From: Myxococcales bacterium
Lineage (GTDB): Bacteria; Myxococcota_A; Polyangia; Polyangiales; Houyiibacteriaceae
Direction: 5' to 3'
Assembly (NCBI GenBank): GCA_029862185.1
Contig: JAOTXX010000042.1
Span: forward strand, 1 to 35,378
DNA length: 35,378 bases
Shown here: positions 1 through 7,256 of the stretch, piece after piece
How the letters are laid out: every line of letters begins with the position of its first letter
How positions within the stretch are numbered: position 1 is the stretch's first letter
Notes under the pieces: generated by a model
Seen by the model: only the letters and a program-made list of their open reading frames with translations
Database searches by the model: none
Told to the model about the DNA's origin: nothing
Position numbers and translations under genes: made by a program

Positions 1-81
1 CGTGGCCGCAACCGCGGTGTGTGCCTGAGGCCCGTGCATCACTGGGCACTTGCCTACGCTCTTTGTATTTTGGTCCGTCAT
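1..81 (-). CDS. katG: Catalase-peroxidase KatG, N-terminal fragment (runs off left edge)
   Basis: Only the first 27 codons are present. They read [17 protein letters not shown] and continue with a His/Ala/Thr-rich stretch. The GKCPxxHG element near the N-terminus is typical of bacterial catalase-peroxidases, the bifunctional haem enzymes that remove hydrogen peroxide. The ATG (81-79) overlaps the furA stop (80-78) as ATGA, so the two genes are probably translationally coupled. The furA-katG order is a well-known arrangement in which FurA represses katG. The haem and catalytic residues lie outside the window, so the call rests on the short N-terminal motif plus context. Confidence 0.75.
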   Translation of the reverse strand, partial: MTDQNTKSVGKCPVMHGPQAHTAVAAT

Positions 82-512
82 TTCTGCTGTGCTCCCTGCG
101 CTGAACTACACGATGGGCAGCGCCCCCAATAGATGACTTCGGCTTCGTCGATCTCGAAACCGTGATCGTCGTCGGCTGTTAGGCAGGGCGCCGCCCCCAC
201 CGCGCAGGCGATGTCGAACGTGGTGCCGCAGCCTCGGCAGATCAGGTGATGATGATTGTCGCCAACGCGATCTTCGTACCGGGCCGGGGATTGCGCTGGC
301 TGGATGCGGCGGACGAGGTTCTTCTCGACCAGGACGCCGAGTGTGTCGTACACCGCCTGGCGGGAGATCGACCCGATGAGCGCCCGGACGTCGTCGATCA
401 GCTCGTCGACCGTGGCGTGCGGCCGGGACGAAACCGCACGCATGATGGCCAGCCGCTGGGCGGTCACCTGCACGCCGTGTTGGCGAAGTAGCTGATCGAT
501 ATCGTCGGCCAC
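78..512 (-). CDS. furA: Fur-family transcriptional regulator, FurA-like (peroxide/iron-responsive)
   Basis: This 144-residue protein has the two-part Fur architecture. An N-terminal winged helix contains the recognition helix SRQAVYDTL at about residues 50-58. A C-terminal metal-binding and dimerisation domain follows, with HHH at 87-89 and two CxxC pairs (C92/C95, C132/C135) that would hold structural zinc. The segments RVGDNHHH and [13 protein letters not shown] are very close to the mycobacterial FurA type that represses katG. The start is GTG with no convincing Shine-Dalgarno sequence, so a leaderless transcript is possible. The stop overlaps the katG start. Known FurA proteins repress their own operon and release it under oxidative stress; I infer the same here from family and position. 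Confidence 0.93.
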   Translation of the reverse strand: MADDIDQLLRQHGVQVTAQRLAIMRAVSSRPHATVDELIDDVRALIGSISRQAVYDTLGVLVEKNLVRRIQPAQSPARYEDRVGDNHHHLICRGCGTTFDIACAVGAAPCLTADDDHGFEIDEAEVIYWGRCPSCSSAQGAQQK

Positions 513-516
513 GGAG

Positions 517-546
517 GCTTTATGGAACGATTCTGGACTGCGTCAA
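517..546 (-). promoter_or_regulatory. Possible furA-katG promoter
   Basis: Reading the minus strand, a TTGACG hexamer (546-541) is followed after 18 bp by TAAAGC (522-517), resembling -35 and weak -10 boxes. Transcription would begin at or within a few bases of the furA GTG, which fits the missing Shine-Dalgarno sequence. The -10 match is poor. No clear Fur-type operator palindrome was recognised. Confidence 0.3.
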
Positions 547-557
547 GGATTGGACCG

Positions 558-698
558 GGGACACTCTCCTCCCTCGTAACGTTCCGAATTCATGGACTTC
601 CTGCGGCAAAGATCGCAGCGCCGGATCTCGCAAGTCGCTGCGATCTTTGCCTGAGATTCAGTGTATATTCGCACACTTGTGTACCCGGAGAGTGTCCC
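558..698 (+). repeat. 141-bp palindromic mobile-type element, copy A
   Basis: The element is bounded by 12-bp perfect terminal inverted repeats, GGGACACTCTCC (558-569) and GGAGAGTGTCCC (687-698). Inside is a perfect 16-bp inverted repeat (605-620 with 636-651, 15-nt loop) beginning GGCAAAGATCGC. A second copy of exactly the same length lies inverted at 4046-4186. Ungapped alignment by eye gives about 107 of 141 identical bases. No transposase gene and no obvious target-site duplication are visible. The form fits a MITE or REP/BIME-like element moved in trans, for example by a Y1-type transposase, but the mobilising enzyme is an inference. Confidence 0.8.
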
Positions 699-701
699 TG
701 A

Positions 702-1217
702 AGGGAGCACAGTGAGCAGTTCGTGCTGCTCGGGTTTGCGACCTGGCGAGAGGTTCTGTCATCGTCGCCCGCCGAGCCCGCATTCGGCCCGGGAGTTCCG
801 CTCAGCAGCGGCTTTGTATCGGTCGGGGGTTGGGCCGATCCGCTGCGTATCACTCCGCTAGAAGCGCTTGGCGCTCGCCTAACCATCACGATCAACCGCC
901 TCGGCGGTGTCGGCGGGTTCACCGAGTCGGTCACCCGCTTACTCAACGCCTCCGACGCGCAAATCGAGGCCTTGTACTCGACAACCGAACTAGCGAGCTC
1001 GTTCTACGTGGGCTTGTCCGAAGCGACCGGTGTGTGGTGCACCGACTGGGACGGCCAGGGTGGAGATCCAAATCTCCTCTTCAAGGATGCTTACAACTCA
1101 CCGCTGATCACCGACGACGCAAGGTTTCTTTGGCCGCGATATGGCTACGAGAACGTCGGGCCGAACTACTCGATCGGTGGTTGCACGCCGGGCGTGCCGG
1201 TCGTGATTGCGGAGTAA
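702..1217 (+). pseudogene. Unrecognised ORF, apparently 5'-disrupted at repeat copy A
   Basis: An open frame of about 170 codons begins directly after a TGA (699-701) at the right edge of repeat copy A and ends at 1217. Its composition is protein-like (few Arg runs, motifs such as GVWCTDWDGQGGDPN), but I do not recognise a family. The only internal start candidate near the beginning is GTG at 723, without a good ribosome site. Upstream, a strong GGAGG (513-517) precedes an ATG at 522. From that ATG the same frame runs open through the whole repeat and stops only at the TGA. The simplest reading is a gene whose 5' part was interrupted by the element. A short intact gene from 723 remains possible. 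Confidence 0.4.
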
Positions 1218-1325
1218 ATCGGCAGGCGTCATCAGTGAGGCGCCCGCAGGCCAGGGCCAGCTTAGGCCTTGACGCCTCTCGATCCGGACAAAGGTTCGTC
1301 CTCCCCTTTCAGGAAAGGAGCCGTC

Positions 1326-1862
1326 ATGAACAACGCCGCTGCAGCACTGCCCCAGATCCCTCGCGAGAATTGGCAAGCGCATCCGCGATTTCGAACGCAA
1401 GCCCTCCTGCTTGGGTCCCACGCCAACTTTCGTCGCGTAAGCCGCTTCCTGATCGACCAAGCCGCCCTTGAACAGTTCGTCGCCTTGCACTCGCTTTTCG
1501 ATCGCTGGATCGCCGCCATGCGCAGCCACGAAGCCTACGAAGAGCGGAAGCTCTACCCCTATCTCGAGTATCGCTGGGGTGTGTCCTTAGAGGCAGCACG
1601 CGGCGGCCACGCCGAGCTCCACACGCGCGCCCACGAGGTCGTCGATGTGTTCCGCTCCCTTGCCCACCCCGCCGAGGCGTCGGACCCCAGCGAGAGCCCC
1701 GCCGACAACCCTGTCCTCCATGCTCTGCAAGCACACGATTGCACGCTCGGGGCCCACCTCGACCTCGAAGAGGAAGCCGTGATCCCCCTCCTGCTCGCTC
1801 TCGACCCGGAAGAATTTGACCGCTACTATCGGAGCCCGATCTCGATGCTGATTCCCGCCTAG
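1326..1862 (+). CDS. Hemerythrin-like HHE cation-binding protein
   Basis: This 178-residue, mainly helical protein has His and acidic residues spaced as in hemerythrin HHE domains. They are H32, H55, H68 with E72 in an HEAYEERKLYP segment, H95/H99, then H137 and H144 with E148 in HLDLEEE. Such proteins bind a di-iron centre in a four-helix bundle and take part in oxygen, nitric oxide or iron-stress handling. No signal peptide is seen, so a cytoplasmic location is likely. I chose the ATG at 1326 because an AAAGGAG ribosome site lies just upstream; an in-frame ATG at 1269 has none. The furA-katG neighbourhood fits an oxidative-stress role, but the specific ligand is unknown. Confidence 0.85.
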   Translation: MNNAAAALPQIPRENWQAHPRFRTQALLLGSHANFRRVSRFLIDQAALEQFVALHSLFDRWIAAMRSHEAYEERKLYPYLEYRWGVSLEAARGGHAELHTRAHEVVDVFRSLAHPAEASDPSESPADNPVLHALQAHDCTLGAHLDLEEEAVIPLLLALDPEEFDRYYRSPISMLIPA

Positions 1863-1938
1863 CCTCAATGGCCGCAGCGCGCGTTCACGACAACACCGCG
1901 TTGAGAGCTACCATGCGCATCGGGTGTGTGAGGAGACC

Positions 1939-2575
1939 ATGAACGACCATCAGCTCCTGCCTTCGCAGCGACTCTATCCATGCTCGTTTCGAATGCGGCG
2001 GTGGCGCAACCGGAAGAACGAGGCCTGCCTCAACAAGACGCGCCAGCCGCCAAAGAAGTGGACACGCAGCAGGCGGACGCGGAGACCGTCGAGCCAGGGG
2101 AGGAGCCGAAGAACGGGCTTCTATTCGGCTTCTCGCATGCGTTTCGCCTGATTAAAGACCAAGAAAGCGCAAGCGCGTCGCGCCGCACCGAGCACGTCTA
2201 TGGCTTTCTGTTCGGGTACGAACGCGTCCTGCAGCGCTACCTGGCGCTGAGCATCATCAAACCATCTACTTCAATCCCGAGCTGGTCGAGTCGCCGTTCG
2301 AAATCGTCCTGACCGGCATATACCGCAAGAACAGCTGGGAACCTTTCCTCGGAGCCGGAGTCATCTCCACAATAGAGAGAGCGAAGAGCCGCGACGGCGA
2401 GGAGGAACGCGAGACGGTCGAGTTCGCGGTAGGGCTTCTCTTTGTGACCGGTTTTAAGTATTTCTTCACTCCGAACTGGGCCATCGAGTTGGAGCTTGCC
2501 TACGAGTACGTGCCCAAGGGCGCCTCCAACGAGCACGCGTTCGCCGATACGTACCAAGGCGCATACCTCTTCTAA
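1939..2575 (+). pseudogene. Outer-membrane beta-barrel-like protein, frameshifted
   Basis: Two frames must be joined to obtain a coherent protein. The first (through ATG 1980 to about 2250) gives a signal-peptide core with AVAQ, an acidic linker, and then NGLLFGFSHAF and HVYGFLFGYERVLQ. From about 2250 the other frame continues with HHQTIYFNPELVESP, the barrel-like strands TGIYRKNSWEPFLGAG, VEFAVGLLFVTGFKYFF and NWAIELELAYEYVPKG, and ends at 2575. A third shift seems present near the start: the ATG at 1939, after AGGAG, is one base out of frame with the signal-peptide core. Restoring one base near 1944 gives MNRPSAPAFAATLSMLVSN. Both lesions look like single-base deletions. The barrel is probably a small outer-membrane protein of unknown function. 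Sequencing error is an alternative to true decay. Confidence 0.6.
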
Positions 2576-2623
2576 CGCCGACGACGATCCGGTGAGCTCG
2601 CATCGAGGCTCTTGTCTGCCAGG

Positions 2624-2635
2624 TCGCACGTGCGA
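2624..2635. promoter_or_regulatory. 12-bp perfect palindrome upstream of secreted-protein gene
   Basis: TCGCACGTGCGA is a perfect palindrome ending 10 bases before the proposed GTG start at 2646. Its position would suit an operator or an mRNA hairpin near the ribosome site. A single palindrome of this length can occur by chance in GC-rich DNA. Confidence 0.2.
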
Positions 2636-2645
2636 TGATGGAGCC

Positions 2646-3482
2646 GTGACGGTGCGGCTCTGTGCGACTGCAATCATGATCTTGCTGGACGCAACGTCGG
2701 CGGCCGCCTCGGATAGCTGCACCATCTCGTACCGGATCGAAGCGTCCCTCCAGGTGAGCGATACGTATCTGTCGAAGGGTGACGCCATCGCCAAGGGGTT
2801 GAAAGGGTCCTTGGTCGTCTCCTATCCGCTCAGCCGGGATGGCCGGGTCACGGACGGCAAAGTGGGCGTCCTTCATTTCGCCATGTTCGAGCGATTTACG
2901 ATCGATGCGATCGCCGACGTCACGACGGTCATGCATCACTACGCGCCCACTTGTAACGGCGCACGCACGCCAACCTGGCGGCGACCTTCGGACTCTGGAT
3001 TTCCACGGGCTTGCCGCTACGCCGGTAACGAGAAGCCAGTCGCGGTGGGCAGGTTGTCTAAGGAACGCGGAACCATCGAATGGGCCCGGTGCAAAGCTGC
3101 GCCGAGCTACTGGTCAGCCGATCGAAGCGCCTACAAGCCCGAACACCAGAGCAAGGGCCGCGGCTGCCTCAACGAGATGCACGCCGTGGGCAACATCCGC
3201 TGTGACGGAAAGCTCGCCTGCAAGTTCGGCGATTTGAAACGCGGGGACAATCCGCAGTTCGACGTATGGACGCAACCGTTGTTACACGGGCCGCCCGGCT
3301 CAAGAGGCGCCGTTGAGATTTCGGGAGACCTGAGGACCGTCCGAACACCGACCGGCCGCACGGACGGGTTCCTCTCCTACAACCTCCCCAACGACTCGCC
3401 GAGCCGCACCTGGTTTTCCTGGGTGGCGACCGCGGACGACTCGAGCCCTCATACAACGTGTCCGATGGGCGTTGATCCTTAG
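2646..3482 (+). CDS. Secreted protein of unknown function
   Basis: I place the start at the GTG at 2646 because it gives a typical signal peptide: TVRLCATAIMILLDATSAAA followed by SDSC. An ATGGAG ribosome-like site precedes it. The frame is open further upstream to 2496, but that part overlaps the barrel gene in another frame and is Arg/Pro/Thr-rich, unlike coding sequence. The mature protein of about 255 residues has several cysteines (in SDSCTISY, APTCNGAR, RACRYAG, GCLNEMH, IRCDGKLACKFG), suggesting disulfides in the periplasm or outside the cell. It contains beta-rich segments such as LKGSLVVSYPLS and PQFDVWTQPLLHG. I recognise no family or catalytic motif. Confidence 0.6.
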   Translation: MTVRLCATAIMILLDATSAAASDSCTISYRIEASLQVSDTYLSKGDAIAKGLKGSLVVSYPLSRDGRVTDGKVGVLHFAMFERFTIDAIADVTTVMHHYAPTCNGARTPTWRRPSDSGFPRACRYAGNEKPVAVGRLSKERGTIEWARCKAAPSYWSADRSAYKPEHQSKGRGCLNEMHAVGNIRCDGKLACKFGDLKRGDNPQFDVWTQPLLHGPPGSRGAVEISGDLRTVRTPTGRTDGFLSYNLPNDSPSRTWFSWVATADDSSPHTTCPMGVDP

Positions 3483-3534
3483 AGTCGGCCGCGCGTAACT
3501 TTCCTTCTCGCCCGCTATTGCCTAGGGTGGCTCG

Positions 3535-4017
3535 ATGGACAGAAGCAAGGTCTACCTCGTGGTCGTCGCGCTGGTTGTAGTCGGGCTGCTCGCGTACAAG
3601 AAGCTCTCCAGCAAGAGCTACGAGCCCATCGTCTTCATGGGCGAGACGTACTTCCACGTTGAGGACAACGAGGTGAACAGAGTCGAGAACCACATGTTCA
3701 CGCCGGGGGGTGTTCCGGTCGACGAGACGGACGAGTTCATGCAGATCTCGAAATACGACCACCCGGACCTGACGGGGCAGCAGGTTCGCCTCGTGCAGAA
3801 GCAGGTGATCAGTAGCTTTCGGTTGCGCGCGCTCGAGGGCGCCCCCGAGCAATTCTTCGGCGTGTTCGAGGGCACCGTGCCCGTGTACGGGTACATGAAG
3901 GCCGATGCGTTCGTGCTCAAGGTGGGGCCGAAAGGTCAGGCGGCAGACGGCGACGCGCTTCGCGCCGGCGCCGGTGCTCGGATCGATGCGCTCGCGAGTG
4001 TGTCGACGGACCTCTAG
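3535..4017 (+). CDS. Small membrane-anchored protein of unknown function
   Basis: This 160-residue protein begins MDRSKVYLVVVALVVVGLLAY, a single N-terminal membrane anchor at about residues 7-21 with no clear cleavage site. A soluble domain of about 135 residues follows, probably periplasmic. It is mixed alpha/beta by appearance (YEPIVFMGETYFHVEDNEVN, QVRLVQKQVISSFRL, FFGVFEGTVPVYGYM). No enzymatic motif was recognised. A GGTGG just upstream may serve as ribosome site. The gene is followed after 28 bp by repeat copy B, which fills the convergent gap to the SDR gene. Confidence 0.7.
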   Translation: MDRSKVYLVVVALVVVGLLAYKKLSSKSYEPIVFMGETYFHVEDNEVNRVENHMFTPGGVPVDETDEFMQISKYDHPDLTGQQVRLVQKQVISSFRLRALEGAPEQFFGVFEGTVPVYGYMKADAFVLKVGPKGQAADGDALRAGAGARIDALASVSTDL

Positions 4018-4045
4018 CCCCGGGGAGCGCCTTGGCGCCGTCTAG

Positions 4046-4186
4046 GGGACACTCTCCGGGTGCACAAGCACGCGATTCCAAAAGGATTCTCACGCAAAGA
4101 TCGCAACGACTGGTCTGATGGGACGCTGCGATCCTTGCCGGGGGACCCGCATGAATTCGAGGGGTTGGGAGGGGGGAGAGTGTCCC
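4046..4186 (-). repeat. 141-bp palindromic mobile-type element, copy B (inverted)
   Basis: This copy carries the same 12-bp terminal inverted repeats (4046-4057 and 4175-4186) and the same 141-bp length as copy A. On the minus strand it aligns to copy A without gaps. In its internal stem two positions differ between the arms, and both differences give G-T (G-U) pairs, so the fold is kept. It occupies nearly all the space between the convergent genes ending at 4017 and 4186. Its last base is also the last base of the SDR stop codon. No transposase is associated. Confidence 0.8.
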
Positions 4187-4869
4187 TACCAGTTTTCCTT
4201 GAATGGGCGGACGTCGACTTCGAAGGACCAAGCCGATATTGGTTGGGTGGCCAGGTGGTAGACTGTCTGAGCGATATCGCTGGGGCGCAGGTGCGTGCCC
4301 GCCTCGCCGCTTTGATCGTCCGTCCCGATGCCGCCGTCGACGATGACGAGGGCGACGTGAATGCCCTCGGGCCCCAGCTGCCGCGCAAACGATTGGGCAA
4401 GGCTTCGTTGGGCAGCCTTGGCGGATGCAAACGCCGCCGTGAACGGCTTTCCACGGAGGGACGCCGTAGCGCCGGTCACGATGATCGCGCCGCTTCCCTT
4501 CTCGCGCATGGGGCCAACGACCTCACGCGTGCTCTGCAAGAGCCCGCGAACGTTGATCTGCCAACCCTTCTCGAACTCTTCGTCTGGTACGTCGTCGAAC
4601 GTTCCAAACTTCCCCGAACCCGCATTGTAGAGCAGCACATCGACGTCGCCGAGGTCTTCGCGCACTTGTTCAAACGCGTGCTTGATCGCTTCCGGATCGG
4701 TCACGTCACAGGCGTACGCTTTTCCACCGAGCTCGGCCGCAAGACCACTCGAATAGTCGGTTGAGCGCGAAAGGAGCGCAACCGCATAGTCTTCCTCCGC
4801 AAAGCGCTGCGCAAACGCGCGCCCATTCTTCGGCCCTATTCCGATGATCACACAGACTGGTTTTTTCAT
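4186..4869 (-). CDS. SDR-family protein with Phe in place of catalytic Tyr (SDR_c10-like)
   Basis: This 227-residue Rossmann-fold protein begins MKKPVCVIIGIGPKNG. The glycine motif is GIGPKNG (residues 10-16) rather than the classical TGxxxGIG. NAG is present at 82-84 (YNAG). At the active site YxxxK reads FASAK, with F147 and K151, so the usual catalytic Tyr is missing. This matches my memory of the SDR_c10 (cd05373-like) subgroup, described as having an imperfect Gly motif and Phe for Tyr. It may therefore bind NAD(P) without classical dehydrogenase chemistry, or use a different acid. Substrate is unknown. The ATG at 4869 fits the family length. The stop codon touches repeat copy B. Confidence 0.85.
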   Translation of the reverse strand: MKKPVCVIIGIGPKNGRAFAQRFAEEDYAVALLSRSTDYSSGLAAELGGKAYACDVTDPEAIKHAFEQVREDLGDVDVLLYNAGSGKFGTFDDVPDEEFEKGWQINVRGLLQSTREVVGPMREKGSGAIIVTGATASLRGKPFTAAFASAKAAQRSLAQSFARQLGPEGIHVALVIVDGGIGTDDQSGEAGTHLRPSDIAQTVYHLATQPISAWSFEVDVRPFKENW

Positions 4870-4959
4870 GTCGCGATCTTAGGGCCCAGCACGGCGCTGC
4901 ACAGTGCAGCGGACGACGCTGACGAGATACCAGTAATTTCGGCCGTGGCGGGGGTCGTA

Positions 4960-5879
4960 TCAGCCCTCTTCGGCCGCGAGCTGCCGGATGTCGAGAGGCG
5001 TTTTCGGAAAGAGCTCGATCGCCGCTGCTGCAACGGATACAGCGCCGCCGCTCGCGTCGATTGCTTTGAGCACACGCGCACTCAGGAGATGCTTCGTGGC
5101 GCGTCGCCGGTCGAACTGGACCGTGTATCGAATCGTGAACTTCACCCAGTTTTCATCGAAGACGAACGTGACCATCGGAGCAGTGCTCGCGTCTTCGAGT
5201 GGCTAGCGCCTCTGCATGCGCGCCCAGATCGTCGTGGCCTGCTCGGCGTATCCACTGCAGACTTCGTTCGCCGTTCGGTGAGAGCGGATTGGGCCATGTC
5301 GAGATCACTCCCGAACCGAATCGGCACAGTGATCTCATCCCACAAAATAGGAAAATCACCCGAGTAGTTCACGACCGGATCTTTGAAAATGAAGCTGTTC
5401 GCGACGCGCACCATCCGGCCGTTGTAGAGGTCGCCATCGACCCACTGGCCGACCTCCACCAGCGTCGTGCGGAGAACTCCGATGTCGATGACGTCCCCTT
5501 TGATGCCACCGAGTTGAATGCGGTCACCGACGGTGTAGAAGCTGCCGAACGAAACCGCAGCCCATCCAGCGACGCTGACGATGACCTCCTGAAGAGCGAA
5601 CGCGATTCCCGCACCCGCGACGCCGAAGACCACACTCAGGCGACCGAGCCGATCGCTGAACATGGCGATCACGACCAGCGCTCCGAGCAAGTATCCAATG
5701 AACCCTATCGCCTTGCGCGCTCGGTATCGGACGGCCTTGTCGTCGATGTACCGGGTTGCAACTCGCTCGACGACCTGGCCGATCGCGACCACCACCACGA
5801 TTGCGACCCGTGCGCCGACCAACTTCGAAAGCACCGGGTCATCCAGCCATTTCAGTACATTTTGAATCGCCTTTTCCAT
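4960..5879 (-). pseudogene. MscS-family mechanosensitive channel, inactivated
   Basis: From the ATG at 5879 (GAGG upstream) the frame reads MEKAIQNVLKWLDD. Membrane helices follow, then the pore/beta-domain segment GVAGAGIAFALQEVIVSV, VGDRIQLGG and VANSFIFKDPVVNY. After SALTE, near 5273, the frame is lost. Adding one base there would restore ETANEVCSGYAEQATTIWARMQ in the third frame. That frame carries a TAG at 5205-5203 and then resumes PLEDASTAP and MVTFVFDENWVKFTIRYTVQF to a stop at 4960. Two separate lesions in the cytoplasmic C-terminal domain indicate a pseudogene. MscS proteins release solutes on hypo-osmotic shock. Two further MscS genes downstream appear intact. Confidence 0.8.
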
Positions 5880-6177
5880 CGTTCGTTCCTCACACGCGAC
5901 GTCGGGATGACGGAATGCGGCGACGATACTCCCTGGCCCGACTGTCGACTGGGCGTCTTCGTTCGTCGCGCGCGAGCGGAAAGCGGCCAAGCCTGGAGTC
6001 GGTCCAATCTGTGACGACGACGTTGAGCTCGTAGTCTCGACCCAGCTCATAGGTCGAGTCCCTCGCGGACCCAAAACGGGGTCTCGCAAGGAAAGATACG
6101 GTGTTCACAGCACGAGTGCTGACTTTTCCATCGAACACCTTACGTTTCGACCAGAGCAGCCCCAGATTCAACTAGCC
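5880..6177. other. Intergenic region between MscS pseudogene and hydrolase gene
   Basis: This 298-bp gap separates divergent genes and probably holds their promoters, though no confident -35/-10 pair was found. A minus-strand frame (6171 to about 5975) reads less Arg-rich than the usual shadow frames, for example DSTYELGRDYELNVVVTDWTD. It might be the remnant of a lost gene, but it has no clear start context and no family I recognise. Confidence 0.3.
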
Positions 6178-7239
6178 ATGGCGTCCACCCGCAACCATCT
6201 CAGCCGCGTCCTCGCAATCCTAGCGCTGGCACTGGTCTCTCCCGCCGCCGCCTCCCCCTTCGAGGACGCCCTCGGCCCGGCCCCTCGCGAAGATGACGGT
6301 CGGTTCCTGAACTTGGCAGGTCCGATGCCCGAAGTAAGCGCCTCCGTGACGCTGCCCTTCTTCCTCCGGCGCATCGCGAGCTCCTTTACCGAGATCTCGA
6401 GTGCGCTCGATCAGGTGCCCAACGATGGCGCCTGGCTGCGCGAGAATGCGAAGCACAGCGAGCCCGCGGTGACCTGGGTTGGTCACGCGACGCTCCTGGT
6501 TCAAATGGGTCACCTCACGTTCCTCACCGATCCGATCTGGTCGGACCGGGCAAGTCCGGTCTCCTTCGCGGGGCCGCAACGAATCGTGGAGCCGGGTGTC
6601 GCAATCGACGACCTTCCTCCGATCGACTTCGTGGTGGTCTCGCACAATCACTACGACCACCTCGACCTTCCGAGCTTGGTCACGCTGTCGGAGCGGGATC
6701 CAAACACACGCTTCTACGTTCCTCTCGAAAACGGCGAACTCCTCCGCGAGAACGGAATCGAAAACGTCGAAGAGCTCGACTGGGGCCAGCATGTCGAGCA
6801 CGAAGGGGTGCGCGTCTACTGCCTGCCCGCGCAGCATTGGAGCAAGCGCGGCATTGGCGACGATCGCGAAGCACTCTGGTCGTCCTGGGCGGTAGTCAGC
6901 CCGGAGCGAAGGTTCTTCTTCGCGGGGGACACCGGCTACTTCGACGGATTTGCGCGCATTGCCGAAGCGCTCGGCCCGTTCGACCTCGCTGCCCTGCCGA
7001 TCGGCGCCTACGAGCCGACCGAGATGATGAAAGCCTCCCACTTGAATCCCGAAGAAGCGGTTCAAGCGGCCATCGACCTTCGCGCCCGCGCCGCCGTCGC
7101 CATGCACTACGGCACGTTCAAGCTCTCCGACGAGCCTCTCGATGAACCGCCCACGCGCTTCAAGGAAGCGGCGTCCGAAGGTGCTCTCGGAGACGAGGCC
7201 GCTTGGTTGCTCCGCATTGGCGAAACCCGCGCCTTCTGA
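6178..7239 (+). CDS. Metallo-beta-lactamase-fold hydrolase, NAPE-PLD/UlaG-like, exported
   Basis: This 353-residue protein has an N-terminal signal peptide (hydrophobic residues about 10-25, cleavage near PAAA-S). The metal site is HNHYDH (H156, H158, D160, H161). Further likely ligands are H220 (PAQHWS), D251 (FFAGDTGYF) and H310 (AMHYGTF). The order TWVGHATLLVQ, FLTDPIWSDRASP, HxHxDH, QHWSKR is characteristic of the COG2220 branch that includes N-acylphosphatidylethanolamine phospholipase D. A phosphodiesterase on membrane lipids in the periplasm is therefore plausible; related members cleave other substrates. No strong ribosome site precedes the ATG. A hairpin overlaps its stop codon. Confidence 0.88.
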   Translation: MASTRNHLSRVLAILALALVSPAAASPFEDALGPAPREDDGRFLNLAGPMPEVSASVTLPFFLRRIASSFTEISSALDQVPNDGAWLRENAKHSEPAVTWVGHATLLVQMGHLTFLTDPIWSDRASPVSFAGPQRIVEPGVAIDDLPPIDFVVVSHNHYDHLDLPSLVTLSERDPNTRFYVPLENGELLRENGIENVEELDWGQHVEHEGVRVYCLPAQHWSKRGIGDDREALWSSWAVVSPERRFFFAGDTGYFDGFARIAEALGPFDLAALPIGAYEPTEMMKASHLNPEEAVQAAIDLRARAAVAMHYGTFKLSDEPLDEPPTRFKEAASEGALGDEAAWLLRIGETRAF

Positions 7240-7246
7240 CGCGGGT
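7225..7246. terminator. Hairpin between convergent genes
   Basis: ACCCGCG (7225-7231) pairs perfectly with CGCGGGT (7240-7246) across an 8-nt loop that contains the end of the hydrolase gene. It lies between convergent genes and could stop transcription both ways. No T-run follows on either strand, so the call is weak. Confidence 0.35.
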
Positions 7247-7256
7247 GAATCGACCC

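Noticed and set aside
605-651. Internal stem of repeat copy A as an intrinsic terminator.
   Set aside because: The stem is GC/AT mixed with a 15-nt loop, is not followed by a T-run, and belongs to the repeated element.
699-740. TGA at 699-701 as a selenocysteine codon, with a small hairpin downstream (714-719 pairing with 726-731).
   Set aside because: No selenoprotein motif surrounds the codon, the hairpin stem is only 6 bp, and the TGA marks the edge of the mobile-type repeat, which explains the break better.
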